The position numbers and the translations under genes are program-made. 64,000 nt of DNA, taken from the NCBI GenBank assembly GCA_018818835.1, contig JAHIRD010000079.1, positions 1-64,000 on the forward strand, in the 5' to 3' direction. This DNA comes from Pseudomonadota bacterium (GTDB taxonomy: Bacteria; Desulfobacterota; Desulfobacteria; Desulfobacterales; Desulfolunaceae). Each line of letters begins with the position of its first letter. Positions within the stretch are counted from its first letter, which is position 1. Below are positions 8,439 through 17,996 of the stretch, in pieces. Below the pieces are notes generated by a model. The model searched no databases. It was not told the DNA's origin and worked only from the letters and a program-made list of their open reading frames with translations.

Positions 8439-11150
8439 ATGGAAAAAATCATATTCACCTATGACCCTGATCTCACCGAAAAACACGGCCACTTCACCGT
8501 GATTCTTACACCGGCTGTAAAATCAGGTCAAAACTGGCTGAAAAGCAAAGGCTCCAAAATCTTTTTTGTCCGGGATCTAAGCCATGTTGCGACCCGTGTC
8601 CCTGACAGGGATCTGTTCAAAACCGCCCTTGAAAGTGAAATGGATATCCGTAAAACCGAAGGGCGTTTTTTCTCTCAAAATGAAGAATTCACCCGTCTTC
8701 GCATTGCCAATCGCCATGTTTTCACGTTCATAACAGGCTGCCAGAAAAAAAGGATTCTGGTTTATCCGGATGGGATCTGCACACGGTTTCGCATACATAA
8801 AGACTGCCTTCCGGAGATACGGGTCCTCAAAGACCAGCTGAACCTTTTTATCGAGGGGCAGTCCTTTTCCGGACAGGAACTCCTCTTGACTGCCATGCCG
8901 CTGACTCTGATCCATTCGGACACCATTGTCCAGCTGGCAATTGGGGTGACCCACAGGTTTTTGAAAGGGATTCCGATAAACAGAAAAACATCGGAAAAGG
9001 AACGAAACAATCTCTTGTTGGAATACGCCCGGCACCCGGACAAACTTACCCTAGGCAGCACCGGGAAAAACCTTAAAAAAATACTCAAAAACATTATGCC
9101 CAAAGCCATTCTTGATTTTGGAGAGACCCTTAAAAAAGCACAGCTTTTTTTTATCTATGAGGACGTACAGATCAAGGACACCGATTTGCGCAACCCGGTT
9201 TACGACCTTAAACAGAATCTTGAAATACATAGGAATATTCTGCAGGAAACCAAAATCTGCGACCTCCTTTCCTCCCTTGGTTTTTTTTCAAGGCCCGATG
9301 AGTCCTTCAACTGGTTTTTATCCTTGCAATCCATTGAGACCGTTCTCCCTGTCCTGGGCCAGGAAGGAATCACTGTTCGTCTTAACAACCGTGCCTTCAG
9401 TCAAACGGTGGCAGTCACATGGAAAATCGCATCGGACCCCGCGCATATTTGTGTCGGAGGTCGTGTGATTTCCGGTGATTTTGAGATGGGAATCGGACCG
9501 TTGTGCCATGCATTTCGGGAAAACCAGTCCTGGTTTAAACGGCCTGACGGGTCCTACGGCCTTATGGGTGAAGAACTAAAAAAACTTTTTTCCCAATTGG
9601 CCCAACACGGAAAGTTCAAGGGGGGTGACATTACCTTTAATCGGTCTGATTTCTCTTATGTCGGCTCTCTTTTTGAGGCCTATGATGATCTTGAAACCGA
9701 TCAGGGATACAAGGATCTGTACACCTTTGCAAAACAGTATGAAGGCATACGGAGATACACGGTGCCCGAAGCCCTGACCCAGGTTTTGCGGCCATACCAG
9801 GTTCTTGGATTCAACTGGTTGAGGACCCTGCGAGACCTTGGATTGAATGGAATCCTCGCCGATGATATGGGCCTGGGTAAAAGCCTCCAGGTCCTGTGCC
9901 TGATCAAAAGCCTCAAAGGGGAAAGCCGGCTTGGGGGCCCAGTCCTTCTTGTTGCCCCTAAAACTCTGATATTCAACTGGGAACTCGAAATCAAAAAATT
10001 CTCTCCCGACCTTTCATACTATGTATTTGCAGGGACAGGACGGTCCAGGGATCCTGATTTTTTAAACGAACATGAAATCATCCTCAGTTCATATGGGCTT
10101 TTAAGAACGGAGATCACCCTTTTTTGCAGCATCAACTGGGACTCTGTGATCCTCGATGAAGCCCATGCCATTAAAAATCCCTTTGCCCTGGTCTCACGGG
10201 CCGTCAAAAAAATCCCCTGCAAAACACGACTGACCATCACCGGAACCCCGGTTGAAAATTCCCCCTCGGACCTGTGGAGTCAGTTTGATTTTCTCATGCC
10301 GGGTTTTTTACATGGCCTGAAATCGTTCAATGCCACATATGGGACCGACACAAAAAAGCTGACCGAACTTCGCATAAAGACAAAACCCTATATTCTCAGA
10401 CGATTAAAATCACAAGTCCTTGCCGAACTCCCCCCCAAAACAGACATGACCATCTTCTGTGATTTCACAAAGGATCAATTAGCCGTCTACGAAGAAGCCC
10501 TTATTTCAGCACGCCGTGATATGGCTGACATGCAAGGAAAATCATCCTTCAAAATGCTCAGTCTGATATTGAGATTGCGACTGATAGCCTGTCATCCGGA
10601 CCTTGCCGTGAAAAAAGGGCATCGGTCTTTTGACAGCGGGAAGCTTCAAGCCGTGCTTCACTCAGCCATGGAAATCCTGGCCGAAGGCCATAAAATACTC
10701 ATATTCTCGCAGTTTACCCGGCATTTGAAACTGGTTGAAACACAGTTCAGACGGCAGAAAATCGCCACCTTTTACCTTGATGGAAAAACACCTGACAGAG
10801 GGAAGGTGGTCCAGGCATTCCAAGGACATAGAGGCCCCTGCCCTTTTTTCATATCCCTTAAAACCGGGGGCACCGGGCTAAATCTGAGTGAAGCCAATTA
10901 TGTATTCCTCCTTGATCCCTGGTGGAATCCTGCTGTTGAGAACCAGGCCATTGACCGTTGCCACCGGATGGGACAGAAACAGGCCGTCACCGTGTACCGA
11001 TTTATCACCAAAGGGTCCATTGAAGAAAAAGTCAATGCCCTGAAACAGGTCAAAAAAAATATCGAAGAAACCCTGATCAATGAATCGATTCCCACCATGC
11101 TTCCATATGATGCTGAAACGCTTACAACCATACTTATGTCGGATAACTGA
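8439..11150 (+). CDS. SNF2-family DEAD/DEAH ATPase
   Basis: A 903-residue Swi2/Snf2-type ATPase. The N-terminal ~430 residues are an uncharacterised helicase-associated region. The ATPase core starts near residue 450: motif I 'ADDMGLGKS' (about 473-481), 'LLVAPKTLIFNW' (Ia), 'DEAHAIKN' (motif II, about 572), 'TGTPVENS' (III). The C-terminal RecA lobe has 'ILIFSQFTRHL', 'KTGGTGLNLSEA' and 'AIDRCHRMGQ' (motif VI). Bacterial proteins of this layout (HepA/RapA-like or YqhH-like) translocate on duplex DNA and act in transcription recycling or repair; which applies here cannot be decided. All motifs are intact. No SWIM zinc motif was noticed in the N-terminus. Confidence 0.9.
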   Translation: MEKIIFTYDPDLTEKHGHFTVILTPAVKSGQNWLKSKGSKIFFVRDLSHVATRVPDRDLFKTALESEMDIRKTEGRFFSQNEEFTRLRIANRHVFTFITGCQKKRILVYPDGICTRFRIHKDCLPEIRVLKDQLNLFIEGQSFSGQELLLTAMPLTLIHSDTIVQLAIGVTHRFLKGIPINRKTSEKERNNLLLEYARHPDKLTLGSTGKNLKKILKNIMPKAILDFGETLKKAQLFFIYEDVQIKDTDLRNPVYDLKQNLEIHRNILQETKICDLLSSLGFFSRPDESFNWFLSLQSIETVLPVLGQEGITVRLNNRAFSQTVAVTWKIASDPAHICVGGRVISGDFEMGIGPLCHAFRENQSWFKRPDGSYGLMGEELKKLFSQLAQHGKFKGGDITFNRSDFSYVGSLFEAYDDLETDQGYKDLYTFAKQYEGIRRYTVPEALTQVLRPYQVLGFNWLRTLRDLGLNGILADDMGLGKSLQVLCLIKSLKGESRLGGPVLLVAPKTLIFNWELEIKKFSPDLSYYVFAGTGRSRDPDFLNEHEIILSSYGLLRTEITLFCSINWDSVILDEAHAIKNPFALVSRAVKKIPCKTRLTITGTPVENSPSDLWSQFDFLMPGFLHGLKSFNATYGTDTKKLTELRIKTKPYILRRLKSQVLAELPPKTDMTIFCDFTKDQLAVYEEALISARRDMADMQGKSSFKMLSLILRLRLIACHPDLAVKKGHRSFDSGKLQAVLHSAMEILAEGHKILIFSQFTRHLKLVETQFRRQKIATFYLDGKTPDRGKVVQAFQGHRGPCPFFISLKTGGTGLNLSEANYVFLLDPWWNPAVENQAIDRCHRMGQKQAVTVYRFITKGSIEEKVNALKQVKKNIEETLINESIPTMLPYDAETLTTILMSDN

Positions 11151-11691
11151 TACCATTGTTACTCACCAATACTTATCATCTTCTCATTGTTGTTAACTTT
11201 TCTAACCAGCACCCGTTCGCTGCACTCACTGAAGACAGAGCGACAAAGCCACCACCAAAAAACATGTCTCTCACGGAGGCACAAAGAACACAGAGAAGGG
11301 CTAAAAGGGGATAATAGTTTTTTCTTTGTGATCTTTGTGCCTCTGTGAGAAAAATTTGTGAGCATCCCCCCACAGTTAAAACATACTCGTGCTCAATTTA
11401 TAGCCTATGGACACGAAGAGCACGAAGAAATTGCCTAAATCATCGGTGATTCGAGTCAGCCTGCTGTAGATGAAATCGTGACATCATAGCTATTTTATTC
11501 GGAAAAAAATGAGGGCGAAAGGCGAATCGAGAGAGAATAAAATGATAAAAACTGTCGGCTATCAAGTCAATAAATGCTTATTATTCAAGATAGTTGATCG
11601 TGGTCAGAACTGACAGATTGCACTTTTTAGCGAAAATGCCGGGGCAATCTCTATGTGAATTTTATTCTAAAAATTGGCCAATAATCCGATC
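11151..11691. other. Non-coding gap with dispersed repeats
   Basis: No gene is supported. The first ~280 bases hold dispersed repeat words: 'cacccgttcgctgcactcac' at about 11209, a stretch of 'cacggaggcacaaagaacac' facing its complement 'tttgtgcctctgtgag' (about 11270-11355), and 'gacacgaagagcacgaagaa' at about 11410. Further on, GAATAAAAT (11535-11543) and its complement (11492-11500) form a loose hairpin. The end of the gap is the dapL promoter. Confidence 0.7.
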
Positions 11692-11727
11692 TATATTCTT
11701 GACACAAAAGGCATTGTCAATTATTAT
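11692..11727 (+). promoter_or_regulatory. dapL sigma-70 promoter with shared lysine-gene element
   Basis: TTGACA at 11699-11704 and TATTAT at 11722-11727 are 17 bases apart, a consensus sigma-70 layout, giving a predicted start near 11734 and a ~110-base leader. Bases 11692-11708 (TATATTC-TTGACA-CAAA) are identical to 58092-58108 in front of the lrp-lysA pair, at the same place relative to the -35 box. The match extends 11 bases beyond TTGACA itself. Confidence 0.75.
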
Positions 11728-11843
11728 TTCCCGAACAAACAAAATGAGAGAATATTTAATACTGTTTCAGTTCCTCTCTTGTTCATTTTCTGACAAAGAG
11801 CCTTAAAACGGCTTGTATACGGCAAACCAAGGAGGTACCTGCC

Positions 11844-13064
11844 ATGATCACGATCAATGACAATTATCTAAAACTCAAAGCATCCTATCTGTTTTCCGAC
11901 ATCGCCAAACGGGTTGGGGCTTTCCAGAAAAGCAACCCGGACAGGGAAGTCATCAAACTGGGTATCGGCGATGTGACCCGAGCGCTTCCCCAGGCCTGCG
12001 TCGCTGCCTTTCACAAGGGCGTGGATGACATGGCAACGGAAAAGACATTCCGGGGCTACGGACCGGAACAGGGCTATGATTTCTTACGTGAAGCCATTGC
12101 CAAAAATGATTATCAAAGCCGGGGGGCTGACATTGAAGCCGATGAGATCTTCATCAGTGACGGTGCCAAATGCGATACCGGAAACATCCAGGAAATATTT
12201 TCCACGGACATCGCCATTGCCATTCCCGATCCAGTTTATCCAGTCTACCTGGACACCAACGTGATGGCCGGGCGGACTGGGGATTTTAAAGACGGAAAAT
12301 ACCAGGGCATTCATTACCTTTCCTGCACCCGGGCAAACAACTTTGTCCCGGATCTCCCCAACCAGCCCGTGGACCTGATCTACCTGTGTTTTCCCAACAA
12401 TCCCACAGGGACAACGATCACCCGTGAGGCCCTTAAGACCTGGGTGGATTTTGCAAAAAAAGAAAAGGCCCTGATTTTATACGACGCAGCTTACGAGGCA
12501 TTTATCACCGATGACACCCTGCCCCGTTCCATCTTTGAAATCGAGGGGGCCAGGGATGTGGCCATTGAATTTCGAAGTTTTTCAAAAACAGCAGGATTCA
12601 CCGGAACCCGGTGTGCCTTTACCGTGGTCCCCAAATCCCTGATGGCCTTTGACAAAACAGGGGGAAAACATTCCATCCACAGCCTCTGGAACCGAAGACA
12701 CACCACCAAATTCAATGGGGTGTCCTATCCGGTTCAAAGGGCCGCAGAAGCGGTTTACAGTGTGGATGGTAAAAAACAGGTTCGGGAGCTGATTGAGTAC
12801 TACCTCACGAACGCGGCCCTGATCCGGAAAGAAATGGGTGCCCTGGGTTATGACCTGGTGGGAGGTGATAATTCTCCCTATATCTGGATTGATGGGAAAA
12901 GTGATTCCTGGGAATTCTTCGATCGATTGCTCAATCAAGCCGGTGTGGTCTGTACCCCAGGTGCCGGATTCGGGAAATGCGGCCAGGGATATATCCGAAT
13001 CAGCGCGTTCAACAGCTACGAAAATGTTGAGAAAGCATTAAAGCGCATAAAGCAAGTATTATAA
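11844..13064 (+). CDS. dapL: LL-diaminopimelate aminotransferase
   Basis: A 406-residue class I/II PLP aminotransferase. DapL converts tetrahydrodipicolinate directly to LL-diaminopimelate with glutamate as amino donor, bypassing the succinyl or acetyl branches of lysine and peptidoglycan synthesis. Evidence is the family-specific opening ('[19 protein letters not shown]'), '[12 protein letters not shown]', '[18 protein letters not shown]', 'FPNNPTGT', the PLP lysine in '[12 protein letters not shown]' (about K247) and the C-terminal arginine region 'GYIRISAF'. AAGGAGG lies 8 bases before the ATG. The gene stands alone between a consensus promoter and a strong terminator. lysA, the last enzyme of the same pathway, is at 58667 with a related promoter. 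Confidence 0.96.
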   Translation: MITINDNYLKLKASYLFSDIAKRVGAFQKSNPDREVIKLGIGDVTRALPQACVAAFHKGVDDMATEKTFRGYGPEQGYDFLREAIAKNDYQSRGADIEADEIFISDGAKCDTGNIQEIFSTDIAIAIPDPVYPVYLDTNVMAGRTGDFKDGKYQGIHYLSCTRANNFVPDLPNQPVDLIYLCFPNNPTGTTITREALKTWVDFAKKEKALILYDAAYEAFITDDTLPRSIFEIEGARDVAIEFRSFSKTAGFTGTRCAFTVVPKSLMAFDKTGGKHSIHSLWNRRHTTKFNGVSYPVQRAAEAVYSVDGKKQVRELIEYYLTNAALIRKEMGALGYDLVGGDNSPYIWIDGKSDSWEFFDRLLNQAGVVCTPGAGFGKCGQGYIRISAFNSYENVEKALKRIKQVL

Positions 13065-13090
13065 CTATCCGTTACCATGTCATTTCATAC

Positions 13091-13121
13091 AAAGCACCCT
13101 CAACGTTGGGGGTGCTTTTTT
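13091..13121 (+). terminator. Rho-independent terminator after dapL
   Basis: AAAGCACCC (13091-13099) pairs with GGGTGCTTT, the loop is centred on 'caacgttg', and a run of T follows. It ends the single-gene dapL transcript. The remaining ~280 bases before 13400 show no gene; a small hairpin CTGCCC..GGGCAG lies near 13278. Confidence 0.9.
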
Positions 13122-13399
13122 CTTGTCACAACGCCGTTCTTTTGATAGGTATAAACGATCTTGTGGCGATCATTGTCCGATCTCTGCCGGAAAGCCTTTG
13201 TTAATGATCTGATATGATACGCTCCAAAGGGTGACGTTCCCGGCCCTAAAAGAAACACTAAAGCCAGCTATCACGAACTGCCCCACGTTGAGGGCAGAAT
13301 CTCTTTAATCGCATGGATTTCAATCTGTATTTTTAATACGAATACACCTGTCGTTCTTTACCGATTTTATTTTCGACACACAGATGAAAGGAGTGAACC

Positions 13400-14395
13400 A
13401 TGAAAACCTTGTTATCGGCTTTTATTCTCTTACTCAGCGTCTCCATTTTGAGCTGCACCCAACAGGATACTGACCAGAACGCATCGAATCTCGTTCAAAA
13501 AACCCGTTTTGTCACCATCGGAACAGGGGGTATTACCGGTGTTTATTATCCCACGGGAGGTGCCATTGCAAAAATCGTCAATAAAAAACGGGATGAATAT
13601 GGCCTCAGGTGTACGGTGGAATCCACCGGTGGTTCAGTATTTAATGTCAATGCGGTGCTTTCCGGGGATCTTGAATTCGGTGTGGTTCAGTCAGACAGGC
13701 AGTTCCAGGCCATTAACGGACAAAAGGAATGGCAGGACGCCGGTCCCCAGACCAATCTGAGGGCTGTTTTTTCCCTGCACCCTGAAGCGGTCACCCTTCT
13801 TGCGGCTGTTGATTCAGGCATTAAGACCTTTGAAGACCTCAAGGGTAAAAAAGTCAACATCGGGAATCCGGGCTCAGGACAGCGTGAAAATTCTATTGAT
13901 GCACTGGAAGCGTCGGGCATGGATTATACAAAAGATATCATCGCCGAATCCGTAAAAGCGGCAGAAGCCCCTGGCCTTCTCCAGGATAACAGACTGGATG
14001 CCTTTTTTTACACCGTGGGCCACCCCAGCGGCGCATTCAAGGAAGCCACATCCGGAAGGCGTAAAACCCTATTTATCGCCATCCCCCATACGGATGAACT
14101 GATTAAAAAATTCCCTTACTATGCCAAAGCCTTTATCCCGGTGTCTCAATATCCCGGAGCTGAAAACACGGAAGATACCCTGACCTTCGGTGTCAAAGCA
14201 ACCCTGGTCACGTCTGCGGCCGTGCCGGATTCAGTGGTCTATGCCATTACCAAGGAAGTATTTGAAAATATTGATGAATTCAAGGGGCTTCACCCGGCGT
14301 TCCAGGATCTGACCCGGGAAGGTATGCTGGAAGGCTTATCTGCCCCCATCCACCCCGGTGCCATGAAATACTATAAGGAAGTGGGATTGAAATAA
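13400..14395 (+). CDS. TAXI-family TRAP transporter solute-binding lipoprotein
   Basis: A 331-residue extracytoplasmic binding protein. The signal peptide ends in a lipobox 'SILSC' with Cys19, so it should be anchored in a membrane. 'TIGTGGITGVYYPTGGAIA' is the hallmark N-terminal motif of TAXI proteins, followed by 'STGGSVFNVNAVLSGDLEFG' and 'GNPGSGQRENS'. TAXI proteins deliver small organic acids or amino acids such as glutamate to a fused TRAP permease; the ligand here is unknown. GAAAGGAG precedes the ATG. The cognate permease follows 86 bases downstream in the same direction, so the two probably form one transcript. Confidence 0.92.
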   Translation: MKTLLSAFILLLSVSILSCTQQDTDQNASNLVQKTRFVTIGTGGITGVYYPTGGAIAKIVNKKRDEYGLRCTVESTGGSVFNVNAVLSGDLEFGVVQSDRQFQAINGQKEWQDAGPQTNLRAVFSLHPEAVTLLAAVDSGIKTFEDLKGKKVNIGNPGSGQRENSIDALEASGMDYTKDIIAESVKAAEAPGLLQDNRLDAFFYTVGHPSGAFKEATSGRRKTLFIAIPHTDELIKKFPYYAKAFIPVSQYPGAENTEDTLTFGVKATLVTSAAVPDSVVYAITKEVFENIDEFKGLHPAFQDLTREGMLEGLSAPIHPGAMKYYKEVGLK

Positions 14396-14481
14396 TATCT
14401 TAAGTTAAGCGTCCAGGCTTTCCCTTAACCGGACAGGGCAGGCCTGGAACTCTTCCGTTGAGATGGATGGAAAGGATATGC

Positions 14482-16563
14482 ATGGGGAATGATTCAATTC
14501 AGCCAAACGGGAATAATGATGATATGGCCGTGGCCAGGGAACTGGCTGAGGAAGAGGCTGGGATTAAGCGTAAGCCCACGGGTTTTGCGGCTTATATTAT
14601 CCCCACCATTGCTGTTTTCTGGAGTTTGTTTCAGCTGGCCATCGCACGGTGGCTCACCTTAAGTTCCACCTATACCCGTTCCATCCACCTTGCCTTTGCC
14701 CTCTTGATTGTCTATTTGAATTACCCGGCTCTCAGACGGCCCAGATTCGGCCTGACCTTTCTTGCGGTCAAAGACAGAATTCCTCTGATTGATTACATCT
14801 TGTCCATCACAGCCTGCTGGTCAGCCCTGTACCTTATTATCAACTATTCAGAGATCATTGTCCGCTACGGATCACCCAACACCATGGATCTGATCGCAGG
14901 CCTGTGCCTGGTGGTTCTTCTTCTTGAAGCGGCCCGCCGTGTCATCGGCCCAGCCCTTCCTGTCATAGCCGTTTTCTTTTGCAGCTATGCTTTCCTTGGC
15001 CCCTACATGCCCGATCTCATTGCCTTTAAAGGGACATCACTGAACCGGTTCATGGGCCAGATGACCATGTCCACTGAAGGAATCTATGGCGTGCCCCTGG
15101 ATGTCTCCGCCCGCATCGTCTTCCTGTTCGTTCTGTTCGGGGCCATGCTTGAAAAGGCCGGGGGAGGAAAATACTTTATCCAGCTTTCCATGAGCCTCCT
15201 GGGTGGATTCAAGGGAGGGCCTGCCAAAGCAGCCATCATGGGCAGCGGGCTGACCGGCATGGTATCCGGCTCAAGCATCGCCAATATCGTGACCACCGGG
15301 ACCTTTACCATTCCCATGATGATTAAAGTGGGATACCCCCGCACCAAGGCAGCCGCCATTGAAGTTGCGGCCAGCACGGACGGCCAGTTGGCCCCCCCCA
15401 TCATGGGTGCTGCGGCCTTTATTATCGCCGAATATGTCAATGTACCCTATCTCGCGGTGGTCAAAGCAGCTATCGTTCCGGCCTTTGCATCCTATGCGGC
15501 CCTGTTTTACATCTCCCATATCGAGGCGTCTAAACTGGGTCTCTCAGGGATACCCCGAAACGAACTGCCCCCGTTTTTCAAAACTCTGCTCAAGGGGGTC
15601 CACTTTCTGTTCCCCTTGGCCTTTCTTTTGTATGAACTGATTATTTTACGGCACTCCCCCGAACTTTCGGCATTTAACGCCATCTGGCTTATGGCAGTAG
15701 TGATGCTTCTTCAGGAGCCGGTGATTGCCTTGTACAAAAAGCAATCCCTGACTCTGGCCATAAGAAAAAGCATCTATATAATCATCTCCGCCCTGGCAGC
15801 AGGGGGCAGGAATATGGTTTCGGTGGCTCTGGCCACTGCAGCGGCAGGGATCATCGTGGGCGTGGTGGCCCTTGGCCTCGGCGGCCTGATCACCCAGATC
15901 ATTGATGTGATTTCCATGGGCAATATCTTCCTGATGTTAGTCATTACTGCCCTTGCAAGCCTCTTGATCGGTATGGGGCTCCCCACCACCGCAACATACA
16001 TCGTCATGGCCGCCCTGACAGCCCCGGCCATTGTCCATATCGGTGCAGCCCAGAATTTTATCGTCCCATTAATGGCCGCCCACCTGTTCTGTTTTTATTT
16101 CGGGATTCTTGCCGATGACACGCCCCCCGTGGGCCTTGCAGCCTATGCTGCGGCCGCCATTGCAAAATCACCGCCCATCGCCACCGGCATCCAGGGGTTT
16201 ATGTACGATATCAGGACCGCAATTCTTCCCTTCATGTTTATTTTCAATACAGATCTCATCTTGCACAATGTCACGTCATGGGCCCAGGGCCTCCTGATCT
16301 TGCTGATGGCCTGCCTTGGCAACTTTGCCTTTGCCTCGGCCACCCAGGGCTGGTTTGTCAACAAAAACAAAATCTGGGAAATGCCCGCCTTCCTCTGCGT
16401 GACATTCATCCTCATGCGCCCTGACCAGATGGCCACCTGGCTGGGCATGGCCCAGTCACAGCGTTACTGGACATATCTCATCGGCCTGATCCTCTTTGCC
16501 TTTCTTTTTTTCAATCAAAAACGACGTGGACGGGTGGGTTCAATAACACAGGCTTATGATTGA
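14482..16563 (+). CDS. TRAP transporter permease, fused 4TM/12TM type
   Basis: The permease of the TAXI system, about 693 residues, joins the small DctQ-like and large DctM-like membrane subunits in one chain. Many hydrophobic segments are visible; conserved DctM blocks include 'GSGLTGMVSGSSIANIVTTG', 'AAIEVAASTDGQLAPPIMGA', 'LIGMGLPTTATYIVMA' and 'GILADDTPPVGLAAYAAAAI'. Transport is sodium- or proton-coupled in the family. The start at 14482 is preferred over upstream TTG/ATG codons at 14458 and 14467 because GAAAGGA precedes it at 5 bases; the resulting N-terminus is hydrophilic ('MGNDSIQPNGN'). Length and motifs look intact. Confidence 0.92.
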   Translation: MGNDSIQPNGNNDDMAVARELAEEEAGIKRKPTGFAAYIIPTIAVFWSLFQLAIARWLTLSSTYTRSIHLAFALLIVYLNYPALRRPRFGLTFLAVKDRIPLIDYILSITACWSALYLIINYSEIIVRYGSPNTMDLIAGLCLVVLLLEAARRVIGPALPVIAVFFCSYAFLGPYMPDLIAFKGTSLNRFMGQMTMSTEGIYGVPLDVSARIVFLFVLFGAMLEKAGGGKYFIQLSMSLLGGFKGGPAKAAIMGSGLTGMVSGSSIANIVTTGTFTIPMMIKVGYPRTKAAAIEVAASTDGQLAPPIMGAAAFIIAEYVNVPYLAVVKAAIVPAFASYAALFYISHIEASKLGLSGIPRNELPPFFKTLLKGVHFLFPLAFLLYELIILRHSPELSAFNAIWLMAVVMLLQEPVIALYKKQSLTLAIRKSIYIIISALAAGGRNMVSVALATAAAGIIVGVVALGLGGLITQIIDVISMGNIFLMLVITALASLLIGMGLPTTATYIVMAALTAPAIVHIGAAQNFIVPLMAAHLFCFYFGILADDTPPVGLAAYAAAAIAKSPPIATGIQGFMYDIRTAILPFMFIFNTDLILHNVTSWAQGLLILLMACLGNFAFASATQGWFVNKNKIWEMPAFLCVTFILMRPDQMATWLGMAQSQRYWTYLIGLILFAFLFFNQKRRGRVGSITQAYD

Positions 16564-16969
16564 AACAAATATTTCGTTCATATGATCGCTGGATGTTAAT
16601 GGGACCTATGGGACTCATGGGACGTATGGGTTCCATATTATTTTTTGGGTTCTTCTCGCTCCCGAACTGGGCCTGGGAACATCGTTTTTTATTAACCACC
16701 CGTTCGCGTAGCTCACTGAAGGACACGAAGAGCACGAAGGAAATCGCCTCCGGGGGCCAGACTTTAATTCTGGATCGGTCTTTGCCAAGGCTTCGCCCCG
16801 ACACGCAAATGGTCATGGTGATTGGTATGTAAAAATGTGTCAAAAGATCTAATAATCACATAAAACACCACCAACGCCGTCCCATGAACCAACCCAACCT
16901 ACGGACTAAAAGTCAAGAATGGACTTGCCCCCTTTACATGTGACACCTCTTTTTCATGGAATATCAGGA
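16564..16969. repeat. Repeat-filled gap: 9-bp-period microsatellite and dispersed repeat arm
   Basis: At 16598-16632 'atgggacct' is repeated about four times with small changes, one of four such sites in the window. From about 16655 to 16790 the sequence copies parts of the 3940-4530 island: 'ccacccgttcgcgtagctca', 'gacacgaagagcacgaag', then 'ggccagactttaattctgga'. No gene or terminator is supported. Confidence 0.75.
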
Positions 16970-17368
16970 TTAGCTGCCATACTCTCCATCACTCACGTGC
17001 TCCTTCCAGTCAACGGATCTGTCGTCAAGCGTTTCCTGGATGGCGATGTGGGTCATGGCCATGTGTGGTGATGCACCGTGCCAGTGTTTCTCGCCCGGTG
17101 GAAACCAGACCACATCACCGGGACGAATCTCATCGACGGCGCCGCCCTCGCGCTGCACCCTTCCGCACCCGGCCGTGACAATCAGAGTCTGTCCCAGCGG
17201 ATGAGTGTGCCAGGCCGTTCGGGCGCCTGGCTCGAAGGTGACACTGGCACCTGTGGCACGTGCCGGCTCTACTGCTTTAATAAATAAGGGATCAATCCGA
17301 ACCCTTCCCGTAAACCAGTCCGCTGGCCCTTTAATGGCTGCCTGTGATCCGTTTCGTGTAATGTTCAT
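16970..17368 (-). CDS. Cupin-domain protein
   Basis: A 132-residue single-domain cupin. The first cupin motif is '[18 protein letters not shown]' (His pair plus Gln in place of the usual Glu), the second '[18 protein letters not shown]'. Metal ligands would be the three histidines. Small cupins of this type with 'RVRIDPLF' and 'HIAIQE' include hydroxynitrile-lyase-like and carboxymuconolactone-associated proteins; no reaction can be assigned. It is the last gene of a four-gene operon (hydrolase, alcohol dehydrogenase, acetyltransferase, cupin) divergent from an AraC regulator. AAAGGAG precedes the start. The 13-base gap to the acetyltransferase gene supports co-transcription. Confidence 0.88.
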   Translation of the reverse strand: MNITRNGSQAAIKGPADWFTGRVRIDPLFIKAVEPARATGASVTFEPGARTAWHTHPLGQTLIVTAGCGRVQREGGAVDEIRPGDVVWFPPGEKHWHGASPHMAMTHIAIQETLDDRSVDWKEHVSDGEYGS

Positions 17369-17381
17369 ATCTTATTCTCCT

Positions 17382-17948
17382 TTACACAATCATCTTTATG
17401 ATTTTTGCGGGAACACCCGCAACGATGGCATTGGCGGGCACATCCCTGGTTACGACGGCACCGGCCGCGATGATTGCGTTATCTCCAATCGTCACACCGG
17501 GAACAACCGTCGCATTCGCGGATATCCATACGTTTTTCCCGATGACAATGGGGAAAGGAAAGGTTGTATTCCGTTCTTCCGGGGCAAATCCATGATTCAG
17601 CGTGGTCAAGACGACATTCTGGCCGATTTGTGTTCCGTCACCGATAGTAATGCCGCCACGGTCTTGAAAAGTACAGCCGGTGTTCAAAAAAACATTCTTC
17701 CCCAAGGTAATATTCTTCCCGAAGTCCGTATAGAACGGAGGAAACATAAAGCAGGATTCGTCAATGTCCTTTCCTGTCAATCGGGAAAAAAATGCACGAA
17801 TCTCATCCGGTTCGTGGTAGGCCCCGTTCAATTCCGCTGTAATGCGCAATGCTTCGTTACTGTACCGGACTAACATGGCGTGCGCATCTGTCCCACCGAC
17901 AATCGGCTCACCGTGTCTGACAATTTCCATAAATTCGCTTTTATTCAT
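17382..17948 (-). CDS. Sugar O-acetyltransferase, hexapeptide-repeat (LbH) family
   Basis: A 188-residue acetyltransferase of the maltose/galactoside O-acetyltransferase type. An N-terminal helical part (residues 1-60) is followed by left-handed beta-helix hexapeptide repeats, for example '[15 protein letters not shown]', '[13 protein letters not shown]', '[19 protein letters not shown]' and '[20 protein letters not shown]', ending 'AGVPAKIIK'. The catalytic histidine is in 'LTTLNHG'. Such enzymes use acetyl-CoA and act as trimers on sugar or other hydroxyl groups; the substrate is not known. AGAGG is 6 bases from the ATG. It lies 48 bases after the dehydrogenase stop. Confidence 0.9.
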   Translation of the reverse strand: MNKSEFMEIVRHGEPIVGGTDAHAMLVRYSNEALRITAELNGAYHEPDEIRAFFSRLTGKDIDESCFMFPPFYTDFGKNITLGKNVFLNTGCTFQDRGGITIGDGTQIGQNVVLTTLNHGFAPEERNTTFPFPIVIGKNVWISANATVVPGVTIGDNAIIAAGAVVTRDVPANAIVAGVPAKIIKMIV

Positions 17949-17996
17949 AATTTACCTCTTTTATAGGCGGGTTATCATTCGCCATGCGAAGTTCCA

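Noticed and set aside
11594-11806. 70-residue frame before dapL
   Set aside because: It contains the dapL promoter, has no ribosome site and no similarity pattern.
16598-16632. CRISPR-like array
   Set aside because: Units are 9 bases, directly adjacent and degenerate, with no spacers; no cas gene is in the window.
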